DNA of 17,715 nt, taken from the NCBI GenBank assembly GCA_021799945.1, contig JAJYZK010000014.1, forward strand, positions 1-17,715, given 5' to 3'. Source of the stretch: Acidobacteriota bacterium. GTDB taxonomy: Bacteria > Acidobacteriota > Terriglobia > Terriglobales > Acidobacteriaceae. The notes beneath the pieces were generated by a model. The model ran no database searches, was not told where the DNA came from, and saw only the letters and a list, made by a program, of their open reading frames with translations. Below, piece after piece: positions 1 to 6,615 of the stretch. Position 1 is the first letter of the stretch, and the number at the start of each line of letters is the position of its first letter. Position numbers and translations under genes: made by a program.

Positions 1-365
1 TGGATGAGGAACCTGTGCTCTTCGTTAATCGTGGACGGGATGACAGGAGGCGTTTTCTGCGGATTGGCGTCCGTGATGGGAGGAGGCGGAGGGGCTTGAT
101 CGCTCTCCGGGCTTTGCGCCTCGCTCCCCTTCCCCGGCGCCACCTGCGAGGTTAGGCTTTTGAGCGAATTATCCGGCTGCTGCAGGGCGGGAGCGTCGGG
201 AACGGGCTGATCCTGAGATTGCTGCTGCGTCAGGCCCACCATGGCAAATGGAAGAAGGATTGCGATTGCCAGGACACCTTGCCTTACCAATGACTTCCCC
301 CGAGGCTGACGGCCGGGTCCGCGGTCATCCCGATTCGTCGGTAGCTGTGGAGCGATTTCCGTCAT
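1..365 (-). CDS. Partial secreted protein, probable VWFA-related acidobacterial protein (N-terminal part only)
   Basis: An open minus-strand frame runs from ATG at 365 off the left edge, giving 121 codons without a stop; an in-frame stop lies upstream at 386-384. The protein starts MTEIAPQLPTNR, has a hydrophobic segment (VLAIAILLPFAMVGL, about residues 34-48) that reads as a signal peptide, then a low-complexity Pro/Gln/Ser stretch containing VPDAPALQQP and a PPPPP run, ending near INEEHRFLI. This layout (signal peptide, VPDAP-type proline-rich linker, then a short charged segment before the first beta strand) resembles the start of acidobacterial VWFA-domain proteins, and the gene is divergent to a complete member of that family. 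The VWA domain would lie outside the window, so the family call is inference. A GGGGAG lies about 15 nt upstream of the ATG, a weak ribosome-binding site. It could be another exported acidobacterial protein. Confidence 0.55.
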   Translation of the reverse strand, partial: MTEIAPQLPTNRDDRGPGRQPRGKSLVRQGVLAIAILLPFAMVGLTQQQSQDQPVPDAPALQQPDNSLKSLTSQVAPGKGSEAQSPESDQAPPPPPITDANPQKTPPVIPSTINEEHRFLI

Positions 366-407
366 CCGATCTGCGCTCCCCACTCAGATTACCATCTCCC
401 GTCGAGC

Positions 408-445
408 CGCCCGGAAGTTGGCGAGTCAGAATTCGCCCGGAAGTT
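408..445. repeat. 12-bp direct repeat in the divergent promoter gap
   Basis: The 12-mer CGCCCGGAAGTT occurs at 408-419 and again, identical, at 434-445, with starts 26 bp apart. It lies in the ~166-bp gap between the divergent gene starting at 365 (minus) and the VWFA gene starting at 532 (plus), so it could be a paired regulator site serving either or both. No regulator is identified. Confidence 0.4.
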
Positions 446-531
446 CAGGGAGAAGCATCGCGGTCCCATCCGGCCGCGAGCCGCGATGCGGCATGCCATG
501 ATCAAATGGGCTGGCGGGTGATACTTCCACC

Positions 532-1623
532 ATGCCAAGCCGTCTAACTGCCATGCCGTCGCCCGTCCTTCGCTGGCTTCTGCCAGTCATTTTCGCCGGT
601 TGTCTCCTGCGCTGCGCGCCTCTTTCGGCTCAGGTCGCGCCCTCCCCGGATGAACCTCCACAGGGACCGGCGGGCGACCCCAATCAGGACAGCCTGCAGC
701 AACCCGTGGAGACCCTGAAGGTCAACGTCAACCTCGTGAGCCTGTACTTTACCGTGCACGACAAGCACGGCGTCCTGGTCCCTCACCTCACCAAGGACGA
801 CTTCGTCATCTACGAAGACAAGGTGCAGCAGACCATCAAGAATTTTGTGGCGGAAACCGATCAGCCGCTCACCCTGGGAATTCTGCTGGACACCAGCGGC
901 AGCCAGCAGAATGTGCTTCCGCTCGAGCAGCAGGCCGGCTCCGCCTTCCTGGAAAGGGTTTTGCGGGCCAAGGACGAAGCCTTTCTCGTCTCCTTCGACG
1001 TCAATGTGGACCTGCTCTCCGACTACACCAGCAACGCCCACGCGCTGGCCCGGGCCATGAACAAGGCGCAGATCAATGTCGGCTCCGGAGGCGGCGGCGT
1101 GCCGGGCATCGGCCAGGGCCCCATCCCGCAGTCCGGAACGCCCAAAGGCACGCTGCTGTATGACGCCGTCTATCTCGCCGGCCACGACAAGCTGCAGCAG
1201 GAGACGGGCCGCAAAGCCATCATTATCCTTTCCGACGGTCAGGATCAGGGCAGCGAGGAAAAGCTGGACGACGCGATCGAAGCCGCCCAGAAGTCCAACA
1301 CCATCGTGTACGTCCTGCTCATCGCCGACCGCGGTTTCTACGGCCAGGGTCTCTACACCCTTGGCTATACCGGGGATTCCGCCATGCGCAGGCTGGCCGA
1401 CCAGACCGGCGGACGGGTGATCGACGTCGGCAACAACGGCAAGAAAATGGAAGAGGCTTTTGGCGAAATCGAGGACGAGCTGCGCACCCAGTACGTCGCC
1501 AGCTACACCCCCACCAATTCCAGGCTCGACGGCAGCTATCGCAGAGTGGACGTGGAGTGCAAGGTGCCGAATACCAAGGTGCAGGCGCGTAAAGGCTACT
1601 ACGCGGTGGCGCCCTCGGATTAG
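532..1623 (+). CDS. Secreted VWFA-related acidobacterial domain protein
   Basis: This 363-aa protein has a signal peptide (about residues 1-34, hydrophobic core LLPVIFAGCLL, likely cleavage after LSA). A conserved beta-rich segment follows (VNVNLVSLYFTVHD, then DDFVIYEDKVQQTIKNF) that marks the VWFA-related acidobacterial family (TIGR03436 type). The von Willebrand A domain follows, with an intact MIDAS metal site: DTSGS at residues 120-124, a downstream Thr in the GTLLYDAVY stretch, and SDGQD starting at Ser234. The C-terminus (YVASYTPTN, then RRVDVECK and ARKGYYA) is also typical. Members are exported and probably mediate metal-dependent protein contacts; the partner is unknown. A second ATG at 553 would shorten the leader by seven residues, and neither start has a clear Shine-Dalgarno. 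The gene is divergent to a probable paralogue, and the next gene starts about 100 bp downstream. Family assignment is firm, biological role unknown. Confidence 0.9.
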   Translation: MPSRLTAMPSPVLRWLLPVIFAGCLLRCAPLSAQVAPSPDEPPQGPAGDPNQDSLQQPVETLKVNVNLVSLYFTVHDKHGVLVPHLTKDDFVIYEDKVQQTIKNFVAETDQPLTLGILLDTSGSQQNVLPLEQQAGSAFLERVLRAKDEAFLVSFDVNVDLLSDYTSNAHALARAMNKAQINVGSGGGGVPGIGQGPIPQSGTPKGTLLYDAVYLAGHDKLQQETGRKAIIILSDGQDQGSEEKLDDAIEAAQKSNTIVYVLLIADRGFYGQGLYTLGYTGDSAMRRLADQTGGRVIDVGNNGKKMEEAFGEIEDELRTQYVASYTPTNSRLDGSYRRVDVECKVPNTKVQARKGYYAVAPSD

Positions 1624-1683
1624 AGCCTATTATTAACTTTCGCTGCTCGCCCTGGTAGTGTTAGCAGGCCCTAATCGCCGCAC

Positions 1684-1700
1684 GGGACAAACTCCGTCCC
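1684..1700. other. Small inverted repeat between the VWFA and nuclease-like genes
   Basis: GGGAC (1684-1688) and GTCCC (1696-1700) can pair around a 7-nt loop, between the stop of the VWFA gene and the ATG at 1726. No T tract follows, so it is not a standard intrinsic terminator. It may be chance in GC-rich sequence. Confidence 0.2.
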
Positions 1701-1725
1701 CGGGGTTATCCTGCAAGCTCTTTCG

Positions 1726-3297
1726 ATGCCTGCCGATCCGCCCATCCCCTCCGCTCTGGAACTGGCCCGCGCGCTGGACGATTTTCTCGCCCGGCATCCG
1801 CGGGCCGTTCTGCTGGAGGAGGGCCGCGTTCTCTTCGACCTGGCGACGGATCGCTACTCCCTCTCCACCGCGCACGGGCGTTGCGTCCTGCACTTGTGGT
1901 CGGAGGAGCGCAACATGGTCCGCACCATCGCCGCCGTGCGGCCGGCGAAAGATGGCCTTCGCCTCCAGGTTCGCCGGCTCGGAAGCCCGCGCCCCGGGCT
2001 GCTTTCCCTGGTTGCGGAGCGCGATCGCCGGGCGCCGGCGGCGCTGGACATGGCGCGCAACGCATACCTGAGAACGGTCGAGCAGGCTCTGACCCGCGAC
2101 GGCGAAGGCTTCACCCTGGAAGGCTGGCGCTCCGCGATGGATCTGGAGCACAGCTTCGGCCCCGGATATGCCCGAGGCATGCTGGTGCGCGGGCAGCGCT
2201 GCTGGGCGGTGGCGGGCGTCAACGCCGCGGAGACTCCGTCCACCATCGACGGCGTGCTGACCACGGGCCTCCTTTGGCTGGATTATTGCCGGGAGCGGAA
2301 TGCCGGCAAACGAGTCGTGCAGGGCCTCAAAGTCCTGGCCCCTGCCGGCCGTACTGAGACCACGCGGGCGCGCATGGCCTGGCTGAGCCGAGAGGCCGCG
2401 CAATGGGAATTGCACGAGATGGACGAGGGCTCCGGCCAGCTCGTCCGCATCGACATCGAGGACCGGGGCAACCTGCAGATGCGATTGTCCCACGCCTTCC
2501 AGCCCGAGGCCGCCGTAGACCGCCTGCGGCCCAGCCTCGAGGCGCTGCTGCAGCGGCTGCCCGATGGAATGAGACAGCGCGCCGCGGTGGTGGCCAAGAG
2601 CCCGGATGAAGTGGCGCTGGCCTTGCATGGGCTCGAATTCGCCCGACTCCGCTATGGGTATGCGCCCGACTCCTTCCAAAGACAGACCGCCATCACCTTC
2701 GGCGCCGGAGCCAATCAAACCCTGCTGGACGAAAACAACGAGGCCTGGTTCCTCGATCTGATGCGCAGGCTGGAGTCGAGCCGGACGCCGGGCGGAAGCG
2801 CGCGCGACCCGCTCTACCGGATGCAACCCGAGCGCTGGCTGGAATCGGTATTGAAAACGGATCTCTCGGTGCTGGATCCCGCCCTGCGTTCGGATTTCGT
2901 CTACACCCAGGCGCCGTCCTTCGCCGGCGGGGACCGCGGCATTCTCGATCTTCTGGCGGTAACCCGGACCGGGCGTCTGGCCGTCCTGGAGTTGAAGGCC
3001 GAGGAAGACATGCATCTGCCCTTGCAGGCTCTGGACTACTGGATCCGCGTCCATGCCCTGCACCGCCACGCGGCGGATGACCGCGAACCGAGCGATCTGG
3101 AGCGCAGCGGATATTTTCCTGGAGTTGCGCTCGATCCCCGCCCGCCCCTGCTCTACTTCGTGGCGCCATCCCTGCATGTGCATCCCACGATGGAGACGGT
3201 GCTGCGCTACCTCTCTCCGGAGATCCCGTGGACATTGATTGCGCTGAACGAGGGGTGGAGGCAGGACTGCACTGTGGTCTTCCGCAAGCGCGCATAA
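1726..3297 (+). CDS. Uncharacterised protein with C-terminal PD-(D/E)XK nuclease-like domain
   Basis: I do not recognise a named family for the whole 523-aa protein. Its last ~160 residues carry a PD-(D/E)XK pattern: E369 in PERWLES (possible motif I), D408 in GILDLLAV, then E422-L-K424 in VLELKA on the next predicted strand, then Q434-A-L-D-Y438, which fits the QxxxY motif seen in RecB-type nucleases. The order (helix with E, strand with D, ExK strand, Q-containing helix) resembles NucS/DUF91-type domains. The first ~340 residues are mixed alpha/beta with no motif I can name, and there is no signal peptide or membrane segment, so it is probably cytosolic. A long opposite-strand frame (1633-3183) is rich in Arg, Gly, Gln and His and reads as a shadow. 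No good Shine-Dalgarno precedes the ATG, so the start is uncertain. The gene is convergent with dusB 26 bp away. That it cuts nucleic acid is inference; it could be an inactive or non-nuclease relative. Confidence 0.8.
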   Translation: MPADPPIPSALELARALDDFLARHPRAVLLEEGRVLFDLATDRYSLSTAHGRCVLHLWSEERNMVRTIAAVRPAKDGLRLQVRRLGSPRPGLLSLVAERDRRAPAALDMARNAYLRTVEQALTRDGEGFTLEGWRSAMDLEHSFGPGYARGMLVRGQRCWAVAGVNAAETPSTIDGVLTTGLLWLDYCRERNAGKRVVQGLKVLAPAGRTETTRARMAWLSREAAQWELHEMDEGSGQLVRIDIEDRGNLQMRLSHAFQPEAAVDRLRPSLEALLQRLPDGMRQRAAVVAKSPDEVALALHGLEFARLRYGYAPDSFQRQTAITFGAGANQTLLDENNEAWFLDLMRRLESSRTPGGSARDPLYRMQPERWLESVLKTDLSVLDPALRSDFVYTQAPSFAGGDRGILDLLAVTRTGRLAVLELKAEEDMHLPLQALDYWIRVHALHRHAADDREPSDLERSGYFPGVALDPRPPLLYFVAPSLHVHPTMETVLRYLSPEIPWTLIALNEGWRQDCTVVFRKRA

Positions 3298-3299
3298 GC

Positions 3300-3320
3300 G
3301 GCGCGCCCGAGTCTCGCGCC
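3300..3320. terminator. Inverted repeat in the convergent gap (possible weak bidirectional terminator)
   Basis: GGCGCG (3300-3305) and CGCGCC (3315-3320) form a perfect 6-bp stem with a 9-nt loop. It fills the 26-bp gap between the converging nuclease-like gene and dusB. There is no T tract on either side, so termination is only suggested by position. Confidence 0.3.
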
Positions 3321-3323
3321 TGG

Positions 3324-4472
3324 CTATGCGGAGAGCGCCGCCATCTCGGCCAGCCCGTCCGGATCCGCGGGCGGGTCCGGAACCTGCCCGGCGGAGCAGC
3401 CCTCAAAGAAACGATCCACCGCCTCCAGCACCGCTTGGCCGCTTCGGGCTTCGTAGATGCTCTTGCGCAGCGCCCCCCCACCCGGCGCGCCGTGCGTAAA
3501 CCAGGAGGCGAACTGCTTCATCTTGCCGCTGGCGCCCTCCCCGGACTCTTCGAGAAGCATCCGGAAATAGGTGCGGATCATCGCATATCGATCCGTTACC
3601 GAAGGCAGTTCATAGCAGCCGTGGGCGGTGTATTGCGCAATCTGGCGGAAGATCCAGGGATTGGCCGGCGCGGCCCGGCCGATCATCACGGCGTCGCAGC
3701 CGGTCTCGGCCACCATCGCGCAGGCATCCTCCGGCGTGCGGATGTCTCCATTGCCGATCACCGGAATGCCGACCGCATTCTTGACTGCGGCGATATACTC
3801 CCAGCGCGCCTGGCCGGAGTAGCCCTGCTCGCGGGTGCGGGCATGGAGCGCCACCGCATTCAGGCCACAGTCCTCAGCCATCCTGGCTAATTCGACGCAA
3901 ACCACTTCCCGGTCACACCAGCCCATCCGGAACTTGGCCGTAAACGGGATGCCGACCGCCCCACGGATGCGCTCGAAGATGGCCGCCACGCGGGGCAGAT
4001 CCCGCAACAGCCCGCTGCCGCCGTTGCAACTGACCACTCGCTTGGCCGGACAGCCCAGATTCAGATCCACCGCGTCGAAGCCCGAATCCTGGACGATTTT
4101 GGCCGCCGTCTCCAGCGTTTCCGGGTCGGAGCCGAAGAGCTGCGCCGAGATCGGATGCTCGTCCTCGCGAAAGCACAGGTAGCGCTGCCGCTTGGCCTCC
4201 CGCATCCGGGATAACCCGTCCGCGGAGGTGAACTCGGTCATCAGCAGCCCGCATCCGGACTGCAGGTTGGTGATGGGCGCCTCCACAAGATCGCTCAGCC
4301 GCGCCAGATCGCTTCCGGAGGATGCGCCGGCGCCCGAGAAGAGGCTGGCATTGCGGATAAATCGGCGAAAGACCGTATCCGTCACCCCGGCCATCGGCGC
4401 GAGCACCGTGGCCGGAGCCACGCGCAGCGGACCCATCGCGAACTCCGCGGGAGTGCGCACTCCGGCCGGCAT
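3324..4472 (-). CDS. dusB: tRNA-dihydrouridine synthase DusB
   Basis: This FMN-dependent enzyme reduces specific uridines in tRNA to dihydrouridine. Family motifs in order: LAPMAGVTD (flavin-site loop), DAVDLNLGCPAKRV with the expected catalytic Cys (C141 from this start), FRMGW, HARTREQGYSG, IPVIGNGDI and MIGRAAPANPWIF (phosphate-binding end of the TIM barrel), followed by the C-terminal helical region. From this start it is 382 aa, longer than the ~320 aa of E. coli DusB, mainly because of about 30 extra residues between FRRFIRN and LMTEFTS (about residues 42-73). I chose ATG 4472 because GGAG sits 6 nt upstream and the extra upstream residues match nothing in the family. Another ATG at 4523 is in frame but lies only 13 nt after a strong terminator and has no ribosome-binding site; ATGs at 4508 and 4436 are also possible. 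Function confident, start not. Confidence 0.95.
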   Translation of the reverse strand: MPAGVRTPAEFAMGPLRVAPATVLAPMAGVTDTVFRRFIRNASLFSGAGASSGSDLARLSDLVEAPITNLQSGCGLLMTEFTSADGLSRMREAKRQRYLCFREDEHPISAQLFGSDPETLETAAKIVQDSGFDAVDLNLGCPAKRVVSCNGGSGLLRDLPRVAAIFERIRGAVGIPFTAKFRMGWCDREVVCVELARMAEDCGLNAVALHARTREQGYSGQARWEYIAAVKNAVGIPVIGNGDIRTPEDACAMVAETGCDAVMIGRAAPANPWIFRQIAQYTAHGCYELPSVTDRYAMIRTYFRMLLEESGEGASGKMKQFASWFTHGAPGGGALRKSIYEARSGQAVLEAVDRFFEGCSAGQVPDPPADPDGLAEMAALSA

Positions 4473-4536
4473 GGCATGCTCCAGCGGTTGATCCCAGCGC
4501 TTGTTCATCGACACTTTTTTCATGCGCGTGCAATAG

Positions 4537-4562
4537 AAAAGGCCTCCGCGCGGAGGCCTTTT
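4537..4562 (-). terminator. Intrinsic terminator of rpmE (26-bp perfect palindrome)
   Basis: Positions 4537-4548 (AAAAGGCCTCCG) are the exact reverse complement of 4551-4562 around a central CG, making a GC-rich stem flanked by A and T runs. On the minus strand it lies 18 nt after the rpmE stop and ends in TTTT, as an intrinsic terminator should. Its symmetry means it could also stop plus-strand transcripts. It lies immediately before the longest possible dusB frame. Confidence 0.85.
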
Positions 4563-4580
4563 CGCCCGGCTCGTCTCGAT

Positions 4581-4802
4581 CTACCTGGCTGCGGCCTCGA
4601 CCTTCGCGTATTTGCGCCGGAAGCGCTCGACGCGGCCCGCGGTGTCCACCAGCTTCTGCTTGCCGGTGAAAAATGGATGGCAGGCGGAGCAGATTTCCAC
4701 GTGAATCTCGCCCTTATGGGTGGAGCGGGTCAGAAAGTTGTTTCCGCAGGCGCACAGCACCCGGGTCTCTTTGTACGATGGATGAATTCCCGCTTTTGGC
4801 AT
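4581..4802 (-). CDS. rpmE: 50S ribosomal protein L31 (zinc-binding type)
   Basis: This 73-aa ribosomal protein of the large subunit begins MPKAGIHPSYKET and contains CACGNNF (C17, C19) and CSACHPFFTG (C38, C41). The four cysteines define the zinc-binding C+ form of L31, which can be replaced by cysteine-free paralogues under zinc limitation in some bacteria. The start at 4802 is favoured over an upstream in-frame ATG at 4832 because AAGGAAAGG lies about 10 nt upstream and family members start with MK/MP followed by the IHP motif. It is probably a single-gene unit: its upstream neighbour is divergent and a strong terminator follows its stop. Confidence 0.97.
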   Translation of the reverse strand: MPKAGIHPSYKETRVLCACGNNFLTRSTHKGEIHVEICSACHPFFTGKQKLVDTAGRVERFRRKYAKVEAAAR

Positions 4803-4986
4803 GGGTTGGCCCTTTCCTTCCGGGCCCCGCACTCCGGCGGCGCCGCATTGCCTCCGACGCGAATCCCGCGCGGGCTAAGTCGATTCTACGCAATTCCGGA
4901 CGCGATTTCCAGACATGACCCCGCCCGCCCCCGCTGGCGCAAAAGGCCGCTATCGGATAGCTTGAGCTATACTGAGCCGCTCTTTC

Positions 4987-5754
4987 ATGCCCGATCCCTG
5001 TCCCATCTGCGACGATACAGGATTGAAGCTCGCCGTCCGCGCGGACGGCGAGCGCTACGCTCAACCATGCGAGTGCCGATCCCGCTTGCGCGCCGAGCGC
5101 CTGCTCCGGCAGTCCGCCATACCCCGGCGTTACGAGCATTGCACCCTCGAAAGCTACGAGCCGGGCTTCAACCGCGCCGACCAGTCTTTAGCCACCGCCT
5201 GCATGATGGCCAAGCGGTTCGTCGCCGCGTATCCGGTCACCACCGAGGGGCGCGGATTGCTGTTGACCGGGCGAATGGGGGTTGGCAAGACACATCTAGC
5301 GGTTGGCGTCCTCCAGGCCTTGATCCTGGAGAAAGGGGTGCGTGGGCTTTTCTGCGATTACCGGGAGCTGCTGAAGCGCATTCAGGAGTCGTACAACCCC
5401 CGGGTCGCGGCCACGGAATTGCAGATTCTTGCTCCCGTCTTTGAAGCGGAGGTGCTCCTTCTGGACGAGCTGGGCGCGCAGAAGCCGACGGACTGGGTCT
5501 GGGATACGGTTGCCCTGATTTTGAACACCCGGTATAACGACAAGCGCACCACCCTGATCACGACGAACTATCCCAATGCCCCGGCGGCCGGGGCCCGGCA
5601 AGATCAGGGCGCCGTGGACCGCGCCGCTCGGGAGGAGACCCTGGGAGACCGCATCGGGGAACGCATGCGCTCCCGGCTGGCGGAGATGTGCGTGGAGCTG
5701 GAAATGCGCGGGGAAGACATGAGGCAGACAGTGAAAAGGGCTCGCTTCGGCTGA
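4987..5754 (+). CDS. DnaC/DnaI/IstB-like AAA+ ATPase with N-terminal zinc-finger motif
   Basis: This 255-aa protein has an N-terminal four-cysteine cluster (C5-P-I-C8 and C28-E-C30), probably a small zinc site. The AAA+ core has Walker A GRMGVGKT (G95-T102, K101), Walker B LLLDELG (D160, E161), a sensor-1 strand ending TTNYP, and a C-terminal Arg-rich GDRIGERMRSRL that probably holds the arginine finger. This arrangement matches DnaC/DnaI helicase loaders and IstB transposition helpers. No istA transposase or inverted repeats are nearby, so a chromosomal helicase-loader-type role in replication or repair is more likely than an insertion-sequence function. No Shine-Dalgarno precedes the ATG; a TATACT at 4968-4973 could be a -10 box giving a very short leader, but no matching -35 is visible. 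Its stop overlaps the next gene's ATG. Family confident, exact role inferred. Confidence 0.88.
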   Translation: MPDPCPICDDTGLKLAVRADGERYAQPCECRSRLRAERLLRQSAIPRRYEHCTLESYEPGFNRADQSLATACMMAKRFVAAYPVTTEGRGLLLTGRMGVGKTHLAVGVLQALILEKGVRGLFCDYRELLKRIQESYNPRVAATELQILAPVFEAEVLLLDELGAQKPTDWVWDTVALILNTRYNDKRTTLITTNYPNAPAAGARQDQGAVDRAAREETLGDRIGERMRSRLAEMCVELEMRGEDMRQTVKRARFG

Positions 5755-6335
5755 TGGCGAACCCGGAGACAGATCGGCCTGACTCCGCTCCAGGCTCTTC
5801 TCCCCAGCCCGGAGACCTGGAATTCCTGTCGTCGCGGCAGACCGCCGAACACAAGTCCCTGCTGCCCTGGATCATCGCGGCGGCAGCGGTGCTGATCGGT
5901 CTTGCGCTTCTCCTTACCTTTGACCGATCCGCACCTGCGCCGGCCGGGACCGGGACCACCGGCATGGCGCCTCTGGATCCCTACGCCCCGAATCTCCCCA
6001 TCAGCGGCCTCCAGATGAGCGAGGCCACCAGCTTTTCCGGCGCCAAGGTGACCTACATCGACGGTCAGATCGCCAACCACGGAAGTCAGACCGTCACCGC
6101 GATTACCGTCCAGGTGGGCTTCCGCAACAGCCTGGGGCAATTCGCGCAAAGAACGGCGATGCCGCTCTTCTTCATCCGCACGCGTGAACCCTATGTGGAT
6201 ACGGAACCGGTCTCGGCGGCCCCTCTGGCGCCCGGCGGCCAGAAGGACTTCCGCCTCATCTTCGACAGCCTTCCCGACGACTGGGACCAGCAGGCGCCGG
6301 AGATTCGCATCCTCGGCGTCCGCGGCCATAACTGA
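5754..6335 (+). CDS. Membrane-anchored protein with DUF2393/FxLYD-like extracytoplasmic domain
   Basis: This 193-aa protein starts at the ATG that shares one base with the stop of the upstream ATPase gene (TGATG, 5752-5756), a sign of translational coupling; an in-frame ATG at 5688 would overlap that gene by 67 bp and is less likely. Residues 1-35 are hydrophilic and Pro/Ser-rich, residues about 36-56 (LLPWIIAAAAVLIGLALLL) form one membrane helix, and the rest is a predicted beta-rich domain outside the membrane with GAKVTYIDGQIANHGSQTV followed by a VQVGFRN strand and a LAPGGQKDFRLIFD segment. That pattern (a strand, a 'novel versus existing' N-H-G turn and a final F-R-L strand) is like FxLYD or DUF2393 domains. 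No function is known for these. The domain assignment is from memory of the fold pattern. Confidence 0.82.
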   Translation: MANPETDRPDSAPGSSPQPGDLEFLSSRQTAEHKSLLPWIIAAAAVLIGLALLLTFDRSAPAPAGTGTTGMAPLDPYAPNLPISGLQMSEATSFSGAKVTYIDGQIANHGSQTVTAITVQVGFRNSLGQFAQRTAMPLFFIRTREPYVDTEPVSAAPLAPGGQKDFRLIFDSLPDDWDQQAPEIRILGVRGHN

Positions 6336-6615
6336 AGCAGGCGCCGCCCCCCGGCTGCCGAGAAAAATTTGCTCGAGCCTTCGGAAAAATGTTCTTCCGG
6401 ACCCAGGCCGGTCCCGTGGCGGAAGCTCGGCGACCGTCAGGCATACATAGATCATTTCATTGTAAATAAACAACTTAGATGAATTTTTAGCCCCTTGTCT
6501 CCGGTCGGGATGAGTTTGGCGCCAGAGCTGCTATGTAAGTTGCATCCGCAGGTCTGCGACGCTTGCGAAGGTCCAGCGGCAAGCGATTGCATTGCGGGGA
6601 GTGAGGGGTAGATAA
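6336..6615. other. Intergenic leader region of the OmpA-like gene
   Basis: No convincing coding frame is present in these 280 bases. An AT-rich patch at about 6441-6490 stands out from the GC-rich surroundings and is the likeliest place for the promoter of the gene at 6616, but I cannot assign a clean -35/-10 pair. A small CGGAA (6382-6386)/TTCCG (6395-6399) hairpin lies just after the preceding gene and lacks a T tract. Confidence 0.3.

Noticed and set aside
248..547. Plus-strand 99-codon frame over the divergent gap
   Set aside because: Lies across the promoter gap and opposite the truncated minus-strand gene, is Arg/Pro/Ser-rich and has no ribosome-binding site.
1633..3183. Long minus-strand frame (516 codons) opposite the nuclease-like gene
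   Set aside because: Composition is dominated by Arg, Gly, Gln and His, it has no recognisable motif, and the plus strand has coherent protein character with a nuclease-like signature.
4987..5754. IstB of an IS21-type element
   Set aside because: No istA-like gene, no terminal inverted repeats and no target duplication; an N-terminal Cys4 motif and coupling to a membrane protein gene point to a resident chromosomal ATPase.
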